Of a stretch of DNA of 64,000 nucleotides, positions 51,626 through 60,828 are shown in pieces; positions within the stretch are counted from its first letter, which is position 1; each line of letters begins with the position of its first letter. The DNA comes from CAWCBG01 sp963793845 (GTDB taxonomy: Bacteria > Acidobacteriota > Terriglobia > Terriglobales > Acidobacteriaceae): NCBI GenBank assembly GCA_963793845.1, contig CAWCBG010000011.1:1-64000 (forward strand), written 5' to 3'. The notes below the pieces were generated by a model. It did no database searches. It saw only the letters and a program-made list of their open reading frames with translations, and was not told the DNA's origin. The translations under genes and the position numbers were made by a program.

Positions 51626-52747
51626 CTATGAAGCACGCCGGGTCTTGCGAATCACCAGCGGCATGATGCCCGGAAGCCGCAGCATCTCGAAGGCAACTTG
51701 CCGCGCGAACGACGGCAGCGACAGCATCGAGCGGACGCGTGAGGCGGCCGCGAGAAGTGGCGCAAACTGCCGGGCATATTCGCCGGCATAGTCTTCTGCG
51801 GCGTTCGTGAGCGAGCCGTCTCCTGCCAAAAATCGTTCCAAACGTAGCGCCGCGATCTCTCCGCTGCGCAGCGCGATGGAGATCCCGTCGCCCACAAACG
51901 GGTCGATGAATCCCGCTGCGTCACCGGCGAATAGAGTGTTGCCCCGCACCGGACGCGGCTCGCGGTAGATGAGCGGAGCCGTGGAGACGGGCTGCGTGAT
52001 CGCAGACCATCCCGCTGCTCTCTCGGCCAGGCGCGGATGTAGCGCAAAAACTTCGGCCAGTGTGGTGGCACGATCCGACCGAACCATCGCGCAGGCGTTC
52101 ATGGCGTCGTCGGCAATCGGCTGCACTCCGCAGTATCCGTTCTCGAAGAAATACAAGTCCGTCGACGCCGAAGGATTCCGCTCACGGAAGTGGGCTTTTG
52201 CGCCGATCCACTTGGGGCCCGCAGGAACGCTTCGATCAGCCCGGAAGCGCGACCATCTTCCCGCCGCGACGATCACCGCTTTCGCGGCGAAGCTAGAATC
52301 GCCAGTCAGAACTCTGAACGGGCCGTCGCCCTCGATGCCCGTGACTTCGCACGAGGAGCGCGCATCCACACCCGCGAGGACAGCCGCCTCCCAAAGCAAG
52401 GCGTCCAGGTCGTAGCGAGGCAGGCTGAGCGCTGCGGGAGAGATCGCCGCCTCAACGATGCGGTTGCCCAGCAGCAGTCGGGTACAGTCAATGATCGGGG
52501 CGTTCGACAGGACTGCATCGGCACGCTCCAGTCCGTGGACCAGGACTCTCAACACGTCGAGCGATTCCGCCGACACAAACTCGCCGCACACTTTGTGTCG
52601 CGGGAATTCCCCGGCTTCCAGCAGCAGAACACGGCGGTCCTGTCGCGCCGCGGTGATCGCCGCAGAAGCTCCCGCAGGGCCGCTTCCGATCACCGCGAGA
52701 TCAAACTCTCGCGCGTTTGCGGCCATCCTTGCCCGGCTCACTTCCAT
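51626..52747 (-). CDS. FAD-dependent oxidoreductase (geranylgeranyl-reductase type)
   Basis: The 373-residue flavoprotein has the N-terminal dinucleotide motif LAVIGSGPAGASAAITAARQ (about 17-36), LLLEAGEFPRHKVCGEFVS (flavin-binding with a conserved CGE), and the second FAD motif NTLFAGDAAGFIDPFVGDGI. It belongs to the branch reducing prenyl or polyketide-type substrates. Its start overlaps the end of the methyltransferase gene at 52738, so the two are coupled. In many bacteria such a pair accompanies a type III polyketide synthase; none is present here. Confidence 0.9.
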   Translation of the reverse strand: MEVSRARMAANAREFDLAVIGSGPAGASAAITAARQDRRVLLLEAGEFPRHKVCGEFVSAESLDVLRVLVHGLERADAVLSNAPIIDCTRLLLGNRIVEAAISPAALSLPRYDLDALLWEAAVLAGVDARSSCEVTGIEGDGPFRVLTGDSSFAAKAVIVAAGRWSRFRADRSVPAGPKWIGAKAHFRERNPSASTDLYFFENGYCGVQPIADDAMNACAMVRSDRATTLAEVFALHPRLAERAAGWSAITQPVSTAPLIYREPRPVRGNTLFAGDAAGFIDPFVGDGISIALRSGEIAALRLERFLAGDGSLTNAAEDYAGEYARQFAPLLAAASRVRSMLSLPSFARQVAFEMLRLPGIMPLVIRKTRRAS

Positions 52748-53400
52748 AGCAGCACGCCCATGCGATACAGGTAGTGGGTGGAGATTTCAATACGCCTAGC
52801 GCCAGCATCTCGGAGGATGCTGTTCATCTCGGCGCGTGTGTAAGCCCGCCGCACTGAGGCCGGAGCATCATGCCAGGTAATTCGGCTGCGAAAGAGCGGC
52901 AGACCGAGATAGGTCAAAGCGAGATGCAGCGGACTGCGAATCAGATCATTGATGAGAACCGCGCGCCGCGAGACCCGTAGCGCCTCGCGCGCAAAATGCA
53001 CCAGTTCAGGCGGATCGAAGTGGTGGGCCAACAGAGAACAACTCACCACATCAAAAGAACTGTCGGCGATCGGCAGCTGCAAAGCATCTCCAACGACGGC
53101 AGAGCAACCGGCCGGCAAGTGGCCCGCAATGCGGTCCAGCAGCGTCACCGACACGCGATAGCCTTTAGCAGCCAAGGCAGCTTCCGCCACTGCCGTGATG
53201 TCCCCTGAACCGGCACCCACCTCGAGGAGCGACAGGGTTCGGCCGCCACTGTCCCGAGCGACCTGGCGCAGCATGTGGATCGAGGTCCGGGTGCCACCAA
53301 ACCAATCGTTAATGTGCCGTAAGTCAACCAGCGAAGCGGCAACTTCCGCCGGCGTCCCGAGGTCGCTATCCAATAGTTCCTGGGTAACCCTACGCCGCAT
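52738..53400 (-). CDS. Class I SAM-dependent methyltransferase
   Basis: The 220-residue protein shows motif I LLEVGAGSGDIT (58-69), VTLLDRIAGHLP (motif II region), AVVGDALQLPIADSSFDVVS and LAHHFDPPELVHFAREALRV. Its layout matches ubiquinone/menaquinone-type or polyketide O-/C-methyltransferases. It is translated just before and overlaps the FAD-oxidoreductase, forming a two-gene operon. The methyl acceptor is unknown, but a lipid-soluble phenol or quinone would fit both enzymes. Confidence 0.9.
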   Translation of the reverse strand: MRRRVTQELLDSDLGTPAEVAASLVDLRHINDWFGGTRTSIHMLRQVARDSGGRTLSLLEVGAGSGDITAVAEAALAAKGYRVSVTLLDRIAGHLPAGCSAVVGDALQLPIADSSFDVVSCSLLAHHFDPPELVHFAREALRVSRRAVLINDLIRSPLHLALTYLGLPLFRSRITWHDAPASVRRAYTRAEMNSILRDAGARRIEISTHYLYRMGVLLWK

Positions 53401-53993
53401 CCGCCTCCTGTCGCGCCTACCAGTGCCCCTCAGACAACTATGTCACACCCGTTTTGCGGCAAAATCCATGGGCAGGAACCCATTTGCAAAGGGATGGTAT
53501 GCAGAGCTTCACAAGTTGCACCTAGGGACATTCGTGTGCGATGCGGCCGTGAGCCACAGCTTCCACGCACTGGCCTTTTGCTCGGGGATTTCTTGAATAT
53601 TGCGTTTGGCCTCCAGGTTGCAAACAACAAATTCGTCGGCCTGAACGGAAGACCGCCGCGACGAGCAGAAACCGAAAATCCAGGGGAACAGCGGTCTCTC
53701 CCGCGAACACGGTCACCAGGAACCGCCTTTTCCGTTCGGGCCGAACTAACCAGTTTCAACTCAGACAAGCCCCTTCTCTCCGCCAACCTGCGCACTCGTC
53801 ATTTCGTCCAAACCCACTCGGCTCTGCCTTGGTCGCAGCGCCTGACCCTCGATCCGCTGTTTGTGACTCGCTGGCCGACGTTACGCCCGAATTCGCTCGA
53901 AGTTGCACGCGCATTCTCATAAAATGCAACGGCAGGGTACGTTCCCAGCGTCTAACACGGTAAGGCGATTCTTATCACAAACGCATTGCGGCA
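53401..53993. other. Intergenic stretch without a recognisable gene
   Basis: About 590 bases carry overlapping open frames in several phases, but none shows a plausible start, ribosome site or protein-like composition. The promoter of the methyltransferase operon should lie near 53401-53450. No repeats or RNA structures stand out. Confidence 0.5.
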
Positions 53994-54902
53994 ATGTATG
54001 AGGAGATGCGGCCTGTGGATCTACGATTCCCGCTGATACGTCACGTTGTAGCCGGGATATTTTTCCCGGCCCTGCTGGCGGTTGTATCTTTTTCACAGCA
54101 GCCACCTCCGATCAATCCTGAACAACTGGTTCGCGATGCCTCCTACAACGAGTTGCATCCGCCTCCTAACAACCAGCGCTTCCTTTATAAGGACACGAGC
54201 ACGTCGAAGAAGGGCTCGGTCACCAAAGAAACTATCCAGACTCCGCAAGGCCCCTTGTCGCGAACCATAGCCATCGATGGCAAGCCACTTACACCCGACC
54301 AGCGCGCCAAGGAAGACGCAAGGCTGAAGAAGTTTGCCAACGACGCAGCCGCCCGCAGCAAGAGGCAGCAATCGGACAAGGAGGAGGGGCAGCGCGAGGA
54401 CCTGATGGTCAAGACTCTTCCCGACGCCTTTCTCTACACTTATGAAGGTACAAGTACCGGACCCGGTGGGGACGAATTGGTACACCTCAAGTTCAAGCCC
54501 AACCCCAATTTCAGTCCGCCGAACCATGAAACCCAGGTCTACCTCGGCATGCAGGGCGATATGTATATCGACGCCCGGGTAAAGCGCATCGCTAAGATCG
54601 ACGGCACCCTGTTTAAGGACGTCGATTTTGGATGGGGCATTCTCGGGCGACTGGATAAAGGCGGAAAATTTGTCATCGACGAAGCCGACATTGGCGATGG
54701 GGTATGGGACACAGTACGCGAAAACCTTCGATTTACCGGCAAGGTGCTGCTCATCAAGCCGCTCGATATCGAATCGGTTGAGACCAAGTCGGACTTCCGT
54801 CCCGTTTCCAGCCAGCTGACCACCGCCCAGGCGCTCGATCTGCTGCAAAAAGCCGACGAGACAGTAGCCGAGAACGGCACCGCCCCTGGGCAACACCGGT
54901 AA
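53994..54902 (+). CDS. Exported hypothetical protein, 302 aa
   Basis: An N-terminal hydrophobic segment (HVVAGIFFPALLAVVSFSQQ) acts as signal peptide. The mature protein has a polar first part with YNELHPPPNNQRFLYKDTST, a Lys/Gln-rich helix (about residues 105-135), and a beta-rich C-terminal part with LPDAFLYTYEGTSTGPGGDE, MQGDMYIDARVKRIAKIDGT and WGILGRLDKGGKFVIDEADI. The last part resembles the lipid-binding LolA/LolB-like half-barrel of outer-membrane-sorting proteins; that is a guess from the strand pattern. The gene is monocistronic. Confidence 0.7.
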   Translation: MYEEMRPVDLRFPLIRHVVAGIFFPALLAVVSFSQQPPPINPEQLVRDASYNELHPPPNNQRFLYKDTSTSKKGSVTKETIQTPQGPLSRTIAIDGKPLTPDQRAKEDARLKKFANDAAARSKRQQSDKEEGQREDLMVKTLPDAFLYTYEGTSTGPGGDELVHLKFKPNPNFSPPNHETQVYLGMQGDMYIDARVKRIAKIDGTLFKDVDFGWGILGRLDKGGKFVIDEADIGDGVWDTVRENLRFTGKVLLIKPLDIESVETKSDFRPVSSQLTTAQALDLLQKADETVAENGTAPGQHR

Positions 54903-55236
54903 ACGCCTGTATCTCCGCTCAAAATCAGATCACGGGCCTCAGATCCCTCCACCTTTGTCTGATCACCTGGGCTCACAATTGGCATCGACTTACGTCCGAT
55001 AACGCGCAACGCCCCCTCCCCCTACTGTTTAAAATCAACAACTTGGCGAAAAATTCCCGCCAAAATATTGAGCGCGTGAGACTTATACGTAAAATATTGA
55101 GCCACAGTCACTTAGCACATACACTCCAGCGAACCCAAAACTGCGTGATGCCGAACATTCGACCTCCAGCGGCAGACTACTGCTCGACTGGAAAACGTGC
55201 AAGTTACGAAAGTGCAACTTCGGCCGGGGAACCAAG
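54903..55236. other. Intergenic stretch with AAAATATTGAGC repeats
   Basis: No gene is visible. AAAATATTGAGC occurs at 55062-55073 and 55091-55102, 29 bases apart, and the second is followed by CACAGTCACTTAG. This reproduces in direct orientation the unit and period of the palindrome at 32463-32583 (AAAATCTTGAGCC...GACTTAG). The rest is unremarkable. Confidence 0.6.
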
Positions 55237-56418
55237 CTACTTCTGGAGTGGTTTGCGGCTGCTGGAAACCGCGGCATTGGCCAGGCGCTCGGCGGGCTCG
55301 ATCACCTTTTCGCGCAACTCTGCCAGTAGGGCCGCCTGATCGTAATACAGGACGGCCTCCAGAACCCAGGGATAGCGCTTGAAGTGCTCGAACATGCCGT
55401 ACTCCTGCTGCGAGGCCAGCAGAATCGGCTGGACCGGCAACGAGGGCAGGTTGGGCACGATTGCCATCAACTCCTGCGGAATGCTCCTGGCGTCGGTGAT
55501 GTCAGCGATGACGAAGCGCGCCATGTGGGCCAGGGTGGAGACCGTCTCGGTCAGGTCGCGGCTGGCGGGCTTCTCGAAGTCGAAGAGCACCGGCAGGTAG
55601 TCGCACTTGCGCAGCTCCTCGCGAATGGCTTCCAGTATCGCGATCCGCTCAGGTGTAAATCGCCCGAGGATGAGCACGACCTTGGAAGTGATGGTGTCGA
55701 TCACACCGCGAATCTCGCGATTGTTGAGCAGCAGGTAAATGAACTGCGCAACTTTCAGGTTGTCGACCTCAATGACAGGCTGCCCTTTGGGAGTAATGGT
55801 GAGGTTCGACTGTACCGCTCCGTCCAGCTTCACATCCCAGGCGGAGATGCCATAGACCCACCCGTAGGTGAGGATTGCTCGTTCGAGATTTGTGCCAACC
55901 AGCGAGGCGCCCTCGAGGTCCGCGGCCGTGAGATCGGCACCCACGAGTTGCGTCCCACTCAGGTTGGCATACCGGAGGTAGGCCCCGGTGAGGTCGGCTT
56001 TGCTCAGGTCGGCATCGCGGAGGATCGCCTCGCGCAGAAAGACTCCGGCAAGCTGAGCCTCCTGGCCCTGGGCCTCGGTGAGGTTGGCCCAATTCATCTG
56101 CGCCCCGCTGAGATCAGCTGCCCGGAAATCTGCGCCTTTGAGATTCGCGTGATTGAGATTGGCTTCGCTGAGATTCGCCCCCGCCAGCGTGGCTTGCGGA
56201 AACTCGGCTTTCCAGAGACTCGCACCCTCAAGCTTTGCCTGCGTGAGGTTCGCCCCGCGCATGTAGGCTCCGTCGAGGTTGATGCCGTTCAACTCGGCGC
56301 CGGCGAGGTCCGCGTCCATCAGGTCAGGAATCACCTGAGGATAGGGATACTGCTGGCGAAGCTGATTCCAGGCCTCGACGCCTTCCTTCAGCCGCGCCAG
56401 ATGTTCGGGGTTCGCCAT
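55237..56418 (-). CDS. Pentapeptide-repeat protein fused to a Rossmann-like (TIR/RCL-like) domain
   Basis: The 393-residue protein has three parts. A short helical N-terminus leads into a right-handed pentapeptide-repeat helix of about 28 repeats (residues 34-200; ADLAGAELNGINLDGAYMRG, ANLTQAKLEGASLWKAEF and so on). After a linker comes an alpha/beta domain (about 245-385). Its strands VVLILGRF, LPVLFDF, FVIADIT and VQPILLA, with the motif FVIADITDARSIPQEL, recall nucleoside-deoxyribosyltransferase, RCL or TIR-like enzymes. The repeat part probably binds a partner and the second domain may act on nucleotides. Role in defence or signalling is a hypothesis. The gene stands alone. Confidence 0.8.
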   Translation of the reverse strand: MANPEHLARLKEGVEAWNQLRQQYPYPQVIPDLMDADLAGAELNGINLDGAYMRGANLTQAKLEGASLWKAEFPQATLAGANLSEANLNHANLKGADFRAADLSGAQMNWANLTEAQGQEAQLAGVFLREAILRDADLSKADLTGAYLRYANLSGTQLVGADLTAADLEGASLVGTNLERAILTYGWVYGISAWDVKLDGAVQSNLTITPKGQPVIEVDNLKVAQFIYLLLNNREIRGVIDTITSKVVLILGRFTPERIAILEAIREELRKCDYLPVLFDFEKPASRDLTETVSTLAHMARFVIADITDARSIPQELMAIVPNLPSLPVQPILLASQQEYGMFEHFKRYPWVLEAVLYYDQAALLAELREKVIEPAERLANAAVSSSRKPLQK

Positions 56419-56741
56419 GCGCTACCACCCTACACGAACCAACCCGGTAACGGAATCCTGCTCACAGTGGCAGAAAGGCGAGAGCGGCCTCCGAGTCAAT
56501 GAAAATTGTCTTTCAGTCTTGCGAGTTGCTGCCAAAAAAAGTTCGGTTCGCGATGGGTCATTCGAGAGTTACTAAGTATCGCAACTGACGACCTAACAGC
56601 CGATTAATACTCGCGTTGGCCACGAACACCTAGGTGTTTCTGCTCAGAATGACGTTTGCGGCTGCTGGCAACACCGCAGCTCAGCCTTCCATCTAGCTAG
56701 TCGTAAGAACTGATTACGCTTTTCCCCACTTGAAGGGACCT
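56419..56741. other. Intergenic stretch, promoter region between divergent genes
   Basis: This 323-base gap separates the divergent pentapeptide-repeat and beta-propeller genes and must hold both promoters. No operator, repeat or small gene is clear. A weak AAGGGA ribosome site lies at about 56733-56738, before ATG 56742. Confidence 0.5.
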
Positions 56742-59145
56742 ATGACACGGGTATATCTGGCCGCACTGTGCCTGGTCAGCCTAGCTGCCTGTGGCGGAGG
56801 AAGCCACAGCTCCGCCGATTCCGGAACGACACAAGGAACGGGCTCGACTCCGCAGATTTCAATTTCAGTTTCCCCAGCCACCGTTAATCTTGCCGCCGGC
56901 GCGACCCAGCAGTTCACCGCCGCCGTGAGCGGCACATCGAACACCACGGTGCAATGGCAAGTTAACGGGGTCGCGGGTGGCAGCCCTGCGACCGGCACCG
57001 TTTCCAATACCGGCATGTATACTGCGCCCGGCACACTCACGGCGGCTACGCAATTCACCATCACAGCGCTCGTGGCAGCCGACCCGGCCAAAACCGCCAA
57101 CAGCGTAGTCAGCGTGAGTCCGCCGCCGCCGCCGCCACCACCACCTCCTCCAATTACCGTCAGCGTTAGCCCACAGACAGCAACCCTGGCGGCGGGGACG
57201 AGCTCTCAGTTCACGGCAACCGTGCAGGGCAGCAGCAACACCGCCGTGACCTGGGCAGTGGATGGCATTGCGGGCGGCAATAGTGCGATAGGCACAATCG
57301 GCAACGACGGCGCGTACACGGCTCCCGGCGCCGCTGGCGCACATACCGTTACCGCGACCAGCGTGGCAAACACCAGTGCCAGCGCCAGCGCCACGGTTGC
57401 GGTGATCAGCATGTCCATCTCTCCCACCAGCACCCAGATGGCGCAAGGCGCTAGCCAGCAGTTCACGGCGACGGTAACGGGAACCAGCTAACACGGGTGT
57501 GAGTTGGTCGGTAGACGGAGTTACCGGCGGCAATAATACGACTGGCATTATCAACAGCAGTGGCCTGTACACAGCCCCCGGCGCGGAGGGACAGCACACC
57601 GTGGCCGCAACCTCGGCGGCGCTTTCCTCCTACTCGGTCACCGCAGCGGTGACGGTCACCCAGTCGCAGCAGGGCGTCGTCCCGGTGCTGACCTACCACA
57701 ACGATGACACGCGCCAAGGGGTAAATTCCAAAGAGACAACTCTCAACACCGGCAATGTGAACAGCCAGCAGTTCGGCAAGCTGTACCACTACCCGGTGGA
57801 TGGACAGATCTATGCCCAGCCGCTGTATGTTCCCAACCTGATGGTGGCAGGCGTCCAGCACAATGTGGTGTTCGTGGCCACCGAGAACGATACGGTGTAC
57901 GCGTTCGATGCCAACGGACTCTCCAGCCAGCCGTTATGGCAAAAGCATCTGGCAACCGCCGTGCCCAATAACGATTCCGAGGGTGTCTCGCCGATCCTGG
58001 GGATCACGAGTACACCCGTGATTGATGCCATAACCAACACCATCTACGTCCTCTCGGAGGGAGAGGAGCCGGTCAGCCGCACCTTCAAGCTGCACGCTCT
58101 TGACTTGTCGACTGGCGATGAGAAGTTCGGTGGACCGACGATTGTGACGGGAAGCGTCTCCGGCACCGGAATTGACAGTGACAACGGAAAAATCACGCTT
58201 GAGCGCTCTTGTTACCAGAGGACGGGGCTGGCCTTAGATCCGGCGAGCAATGCGATCTACCTTGGCTTCGGCCATTGCAACCATGGCTGGCTGCTGGCCT
58301 ACGATAAAGCAACCTTGCAGCAAACCGCGATCATGAACACCACTCCCGACGGAGCCGGTGGCGGAGTGTGGGCGAGCGGAGGAACGCCGGTTGTCGATGA
58401 CAACTCCGGCGACCTCTACCTGATCGTGGGAGTCGACCTCGACGACCCCATCAAGACCGGCTACAACAATGCGTTCGTTCGGCTGGCTGACTCCGATCTA
58501 TCGGTCAGCGACTACTTCATTCCGACGGATACCCTTTACCTCAGCGACAACGATGCTGACGAAGGCAGCGGTGCGGCGATCTTCATGCCCGACAATGCCT
58601 CCAGCACGCCGCATGAGTTGATCGGCGGCGGCAAGGATGGCCGGATCTTCGTCATCAATCGAGACAATATGGGGCAGTTGCAGATGAGCGATCATGTCAT
58701 CCAGACGGTGCAGACCGGGGTTCAGACCTTCGATAACATCTTTTCCACTCCGGCTCTCTGGAACGGCAACATTTATTACCACTGCGAACGGGATGTCCTG
58801 AAGGATTACAGCTGGAACAACACCACGGGATTGCTGTCGACGTCCCCAATTTCGGAAGGCAAGTTCAAGCTGGGAGCGCATGGGGCAACAGTGTCGATCT
58901 CCTCGAACGGCAACTCCGACGGCATTGTGTGGGAGATCGACAACTCCAACCGTGGCAAGGGTCCCTCGATTCTGCGGGCCTATGACGCCAACGACCTGGG
59001 AAACGAACTCTACGACAGCAGCCAGTCCGGCAACCGCGACACCGCCGGCAGCGCGTTGAAGTTCACCGTTCCGACGGTCGCGGACGGGCAAGTATTCGTC
59101 GGCACCGCGAATGAGCTCGACATCTACGGACTGCTGCCGCACTGA
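56742..59145 (+). CDS. Lipoprotein with Ig-like repeats and a beta-propeller, frameshifted
   Basis: ATG 56742 starts a lipoprotein signal (VYLAALCLVSLAAC, lipobox LAAC). Three to four Big/Ig-like repeats follow (SPATVNLAAGATQQFTAAVS; SPQTATLAAGTSSQFTATVQ; SPTSTQMAQGASQQFTATVT), the first two joined by a run of proline codons (57120-57151). At 57489 one extra T makes TAA directly after GTS. Skipping it restores SNTGVSWSVDGVTGGNN and leads to a PQQ-like beta-propeller (GQIYAQPLYVPNLMVAGVQH, DTVYAFDANGLSSQPLWQKH, GGGKDGRIFVINRDNMGQLQ). With the fix the protein has about 800 residues. It is probably an exposed envelope protein. No enzyme motif is visible. Confidence 0.8.
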
Positions 59146-59602
59146 GGATGCGCCGGACCTCAACGGCATATCCCGCGCCGACTGAAGTCGGCGCTGGAAC
59201 AAAAATAAAGCGCTTAACGGCGTACCTAAAGCTACGCCCCTTCAAAGTCGGGCCTTCCAAAGAGTTCTTCAGCGACCTGTGAAAGTCGTACCCTGGTACG
59301 AACCTGCACTGGCCGCGGGCTAACAGCCTATATCACGCTGCCGGAAAGGGGCGTAGCACCTATTTACCCAAAAGTAACATTTTCAGCGGGCTGCGCCTGT
59401 GCTAATGTCTGGTGATACTCTAGAATTCAACCAGAGTACATGCATTTGGCGCGAGTTCGGCGTCTGCGGCCCCAAGTCCTACCGGCATTCTCTTCGGCAG
59501 ACTTTATAAAGTGGGTTAAGGCTTTCGGTCGAGTGCGCGTGTGCGCCGCATGTGTCATAACGTTGGTGAAGCCCGGTCTCTTATAGGAAGAAGTCGCTCG
59601 TA
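59146..59602. other. Intergenic region upstream of mreB
   Basis: The 457 bases contain no gene. They include a degraded CTGAAGTCGG repeat at about 59181-59190 and related GGCGTAGC/GCTACGCC phrases near 59218-59237 and 59352, and a small palindrome CGTACC-CT-GGTACG (59287-59300). The promoter of the mre cluster should lie here; GTGCTAATGTCTGGTGATAC near 59399-59418 is A/T-richer, but no clear -35/-10 pair is seen. Confidence 0.5.
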
Positions 59603-60667
59603 ATGTCATCTAACGGCTTTCATGGCAGTTCGTCGCGGTACGGCAATATTCGTTCCCTGTTCAGCATGTTCTCCAGCGATCTGGCCATCGATCTGGGAAC
59701 GGCTAACACGCTGGTCTATGCGCGCGGCAAGGGCATCGTAGTCAACGAGCCCTCCATCGTCGCGATCAACAAAAATACCGGTGAAGTCGAAGCTGTCGGC
59801 AAAGAGGCCAAGGAGATGCTGGGCCGCACGCCGGGCAACATCGTCGCCATCAAGCCGATGAAAGACGGCGTGATCGCCGACTTCAAAGTCACCGAGAAGA
59901 TGCTGAACTACTTCATCCAGAAGGCGCACAACCGCAAGATGCTGGTGCATCCGCGTATCGTCATCGGCGTGCCTTCGGAGATCACGCAGGTGGAAAAGCG
60001 CGCGGTCATGGACTCGGCCTATCGCGCCAAGGCCAGCGAGGTGCACCTGGTCGAGCAGGCCATGGTGGCCGCCATCGGCGCGGGGTTGCCCATCACCGAG
60101 CCCAGCGGCAACATGGTGGTCGATATCGGCGGAGGCACCACCGACATCGCGGTGATTTCGCTGAGCGGCATTGTGTATTCGCGCTCGGTGCGCATGGCGG
60201 GTAATCAGATGGACGAAGCCATCATGAATTACCTCAAGCGCAAGTACAACCTGCTGATCGGCGAGCGCACGGCGGAGCAGATCAAGATCGAGATTGGCTC
60301 GGCTTATCCGCTGGAGAAGCCGCTGACCATGGAGATCAAAGGCCGCAACCTGATCGAGGGCGTGCCCAAGACCATTACCATCGATGACAGCGAAATTCGC
60401 GACTCGCTAACTGAATGTGTGTCAACGATCATGAATGCGATTCGCGTGGCCTTGGAGCGGACGCCGCCGGAGTTGTCGGCCGACATCAGCGACCGCGGCA
60501 TCGTGTTGACGGGAGGCGGCGCGCTGCTGAAGAATCTGGATAAGCGCATTCGCGAAGAAACCGGATTGCCGGTTTCGATTGCCGATGATCCGCTGTGCAG
60601 CGTGGTGCTGGGCACGGGAAAGATGCTGAGCGACTTCAAGCTGCTGCGGAAGATTTCGATCGATTAG
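59603..60667 (+). CDS. mreB: Rod-shape determining actin homologue MreB
   Basis: The 354-residue bacterial actin forms membrane-bound filaments that guide lateral wall synthesis. Visible are DLAIDLGTANTLVYARGKGI (phosphate 1), VNEPSIVAINKNTGEVEAVG, the membrane-proximal N-terminus, VDIGGGTTDIAVISLSGIVY (phosphate 2), IGSAYPLEKPLTMEIKGRNL and GIVLTGGGALLKNLDKRI (adenosine motif). The first 20 residues include a Ser-rich extension. It is the first gene of mreB-mreC-mreD, followed after a higBA insert by mrdA. Confidence 0.97.
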   Translation: MSSNGFHGSSSRYGNIRSLFSMFSSDLAIDLGTANTLVYARGKGIVVNEPSIVAINKNTGEVEAVGKEAKEMLGRTPGNIVAIKPMKDGVIADFKVTEKMLNYFIQKAHNRKMLVHPRIVIGVPSEITQVEKRAVMDSAYRAKASEVHLVEQAMVAAIGAGLPITEPSGNMVVDIGGGTTDIAVISLSGIVYSRSVRMAGNQMDEAIMNYLKRKYNLLIGERTAEQIKIEIGSAYPLEKPLTMEIKGRNLIEGVPKTITIDDSEIRDSLTECVSTIMNAIRVALERTPPELSADISDRGIVLTGGGALLKNLDKRIREETGLPVSIADDPLCSVVLGTGKMLSDFKLLRKISID

Positions 60668-60680
60668 GGGTTTTTTGGTT

Positions 60681-60769
60681 TGTCATCACGAGCGCAGCGA
60701 GGAATCTGCTCTTTGACGCCGTCGAGAAAAAGCAGATGCCTCGGTCGCTATGGCGACCTCGTCATGACA
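60681..60769. repeat. Imperfect inverted repeat between mreB and mreC
   Basis: TGTCATCACGAGCGCAGCGA (from 60681) is answered by a partly complementary arm ending CTCGTCATGACA at 60769, with AATCTGCT/AGCAGAT in the middle arms. This is an 89-base palindromic element of the GAGCGCAGCGAGGAATCT type dispersed in many bacterial genomes. It lies in the 161-base mreB-mreC gap and would be transcribed with the operon. Confidence 0.7.
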
Positions 60770-60828
60770 ATACTGGTGAATGCTCCTCACATCTGCGCAA
60801 GGCCCGGCTTTCTGGTGCCGGCATAAGT

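Noticed and set aside
53430..53795. 121-codon minus-strand frame between the methyltransferase operon and the exported protein
   Set aside because: Several overlapping frames exist here, none with ribosome site or domain; composition looks random.
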